From Microbacterium ureisolvens (GTDB taxonomy: Bacteria; Actinomycetota; Actinomycetes; Actinomycetales; Microbacteriaceae): a DNA stretch of 64,000 nucleotides. This document shows positions 63,406-64,000 of this stretch, piece after piece. Numbering within the stretch: the stretch's first letter is position 1; each line of letters opens with the position of its first letter. The notes below the pieces were generated by a model that had not been told where the DNA came from, did no database searches, and saw only the letters and a program-made list of their open reading frames with translations. Position numbers and translations under genes: made by a program. Location: the NCBI RefSeq assembly GCF_019511645.1, contig NZ_JAEUAX010000007.1, positions 1 to 64,000 on the forward strand, given 5' to 3'.

Positions 63406-64000
63406 ATGGCACGCACGCCTCGCCCGGTTCCCGCGCGCGTCAGGATCCTCGCCGCGATCCTCGCTGTCGCGTGCGTCGGCCTCGCGATCGTGGGCAGCGT
63501 GACGTTCCTCGTGCAGCGCGAGCAGGCCCTCACCGGCGTCAATCAGCGTCTCCGGGATCAGGTGAGTGTGCTCGAAGAGGTGGCCACGGGTGAGACGTTC
63601 GACCCGACCGACGGCGCCTCGGCGGCCACCGAGGAACTCGACAAGAACGAGTTCCAGGACGTCGACGACTACCTGAACGCGGTGGTGGCGCGTCTGGTCC
63701 CCGCGAGCAACGAGGGCTCCCTCGCGCTCATCGACGGCGTGCCGCGCTGGATGCCGTCGACGTTCTCGGGGATCGACATCTCGAAGAACCAGCAGCTCAT
63801 CGACCGCGTCGTACAGGAGACCGCCGGGGGCGAGACGAAGCGGGGCACCGCTGTCACCCCTCAGGGATCGCTGCGCTACATCGCGATCCCGGTGCAGATG
63901 GACGGCGACCCCCGGCAGGGTCTGTACGTCCGCGCGGTCGACCTCGGCGAGGAGCTGAAGCCGGTGACCTTCGCGATGACGACCTATGTCATCGCGGCGG
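63406..64000 (+). CDS. Sensor histidine kinase, N-terminal part (cut by window end)
   Basis: The frame runs from ATG 63406 off the right edge, 198 codons. A first membrane helix is at about 12-35 (ILAAILAVACVGLAIVGSV), followed by an extracytoplasmic region of about 150 residues (to about 185), and a second helix begins at the end (TFAMTTYVIAA). This topology fits a two-component sensor kinase of the actinobacterial type, but the HAMP, His and ATPase domains are outside the window, so the identification is by architecture only. GATAAT 6 bases upstream supports the start. Confidence 0.7.
   Translation, partial: MARTPRPVPARVRILAAILAVACVGLAIVGSVTFLVQREQALTGVNQRLRDQVSVLEEVATGETFDPTDGASAATEELDKNEFQDVDDYLNAVVARLVPASNEGSLALIDGVPRWMPSTFSGIDISKNQQLIDRVVQETAGGETKRGTAVTPQGSLRYIAIPVQMDGDPRQGLYVRAVDLGEELKPVTFAMTTYVIAA

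Overview
The window looks like chromosomal DNA of a high-GC Gram-positive actinobacterium in the Microbacteriaceae, most likely Microbacterium or a close relative. This is inferred from strong third-position GC bias, the succinylase lysine pathway (DapD, DapC), a 7Fe ferredoxin next to DapC, F420-type luciferase-like enzymes, small actinobacterial families (DUF6264-like, DUF7882-like, DUF4245, DUF6113-like) and the many genes whose -10 box sits 6-8 bases before the start codon (leaderless mRNA). I did not see any rRNA, tRNA, CRISPR array, insertion sequence, prophage or replication origin. About 65 genes are packed on both strands with short gaps.

Layout. 1-500: AT-richer gene-free stretch with an inverted repeat. 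501-8.3 kb: dapD, a TetR/MFS efflux pair with two operators, citrate synthase, dapC-fdxA, a small membrane protein and the branched-chain amino acid exporter azlCD. 8.4-17.5 kb: typA and a peptide ABC importer (oppA, oppB, oppC, fused oppDF), with an unrelated PH-domain gene on the opposite strand inside the cluster. 17.6-24.5 kb: a CPBP protease, the glycine cleavage operon gcvT-gcvH-gcvP behind a tandem glycine riboswitch, and a MarP-like membrane serine protease. 24.6-30.5 kb: the NAD de novo operon nrtR-nadA-nadB-nadC-cysteine desulfurase with an NrtR box in its promoter. 30.5-48 kb: mixed accessory and housekeeping genes (glycosyltransferase, ABC exporter, MFS pump, AhpD-like protein, Fpg-like glycosylase, a hidden 40-residue Cys-rich ORF, CBS protein, LLM oxidoreductase, MarR regulator, aminotransferase, patatin, PAP2 phosphatase, flavoprotein, a hydrolase-fold protein without its serine). 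48-64 kb: ychF, methyltransferases, exonuclease, rmuC, glpX and fba, MOSC protein, an ECF sigma/anti-sigma pair, ispH, xseAB, carbonic anhydrase, fumC and the start of a sensor kinase.

How the genes work together. Central carbon metabolism is represented by gltA, fumC, glpX and fba. NadA needs a 4Fe-4S cluster, and a desulfurase is encoded in the same operon. GcvTHP needs lipoamide dehydrogenase from elsewhere. DapD and DapC catalyse consecutive steps toward diaminopimelate and lysine.

I did not find a clear novel multi-gene defence or mobile system. The most unusual items are the hidden Cys-rich mini-protein at 36683-36805, the over-represented word GGATGCYGC, the Ser-less alpha/beta hydrolase, the enlarged OppB and the shared leaderless promoter geometry.
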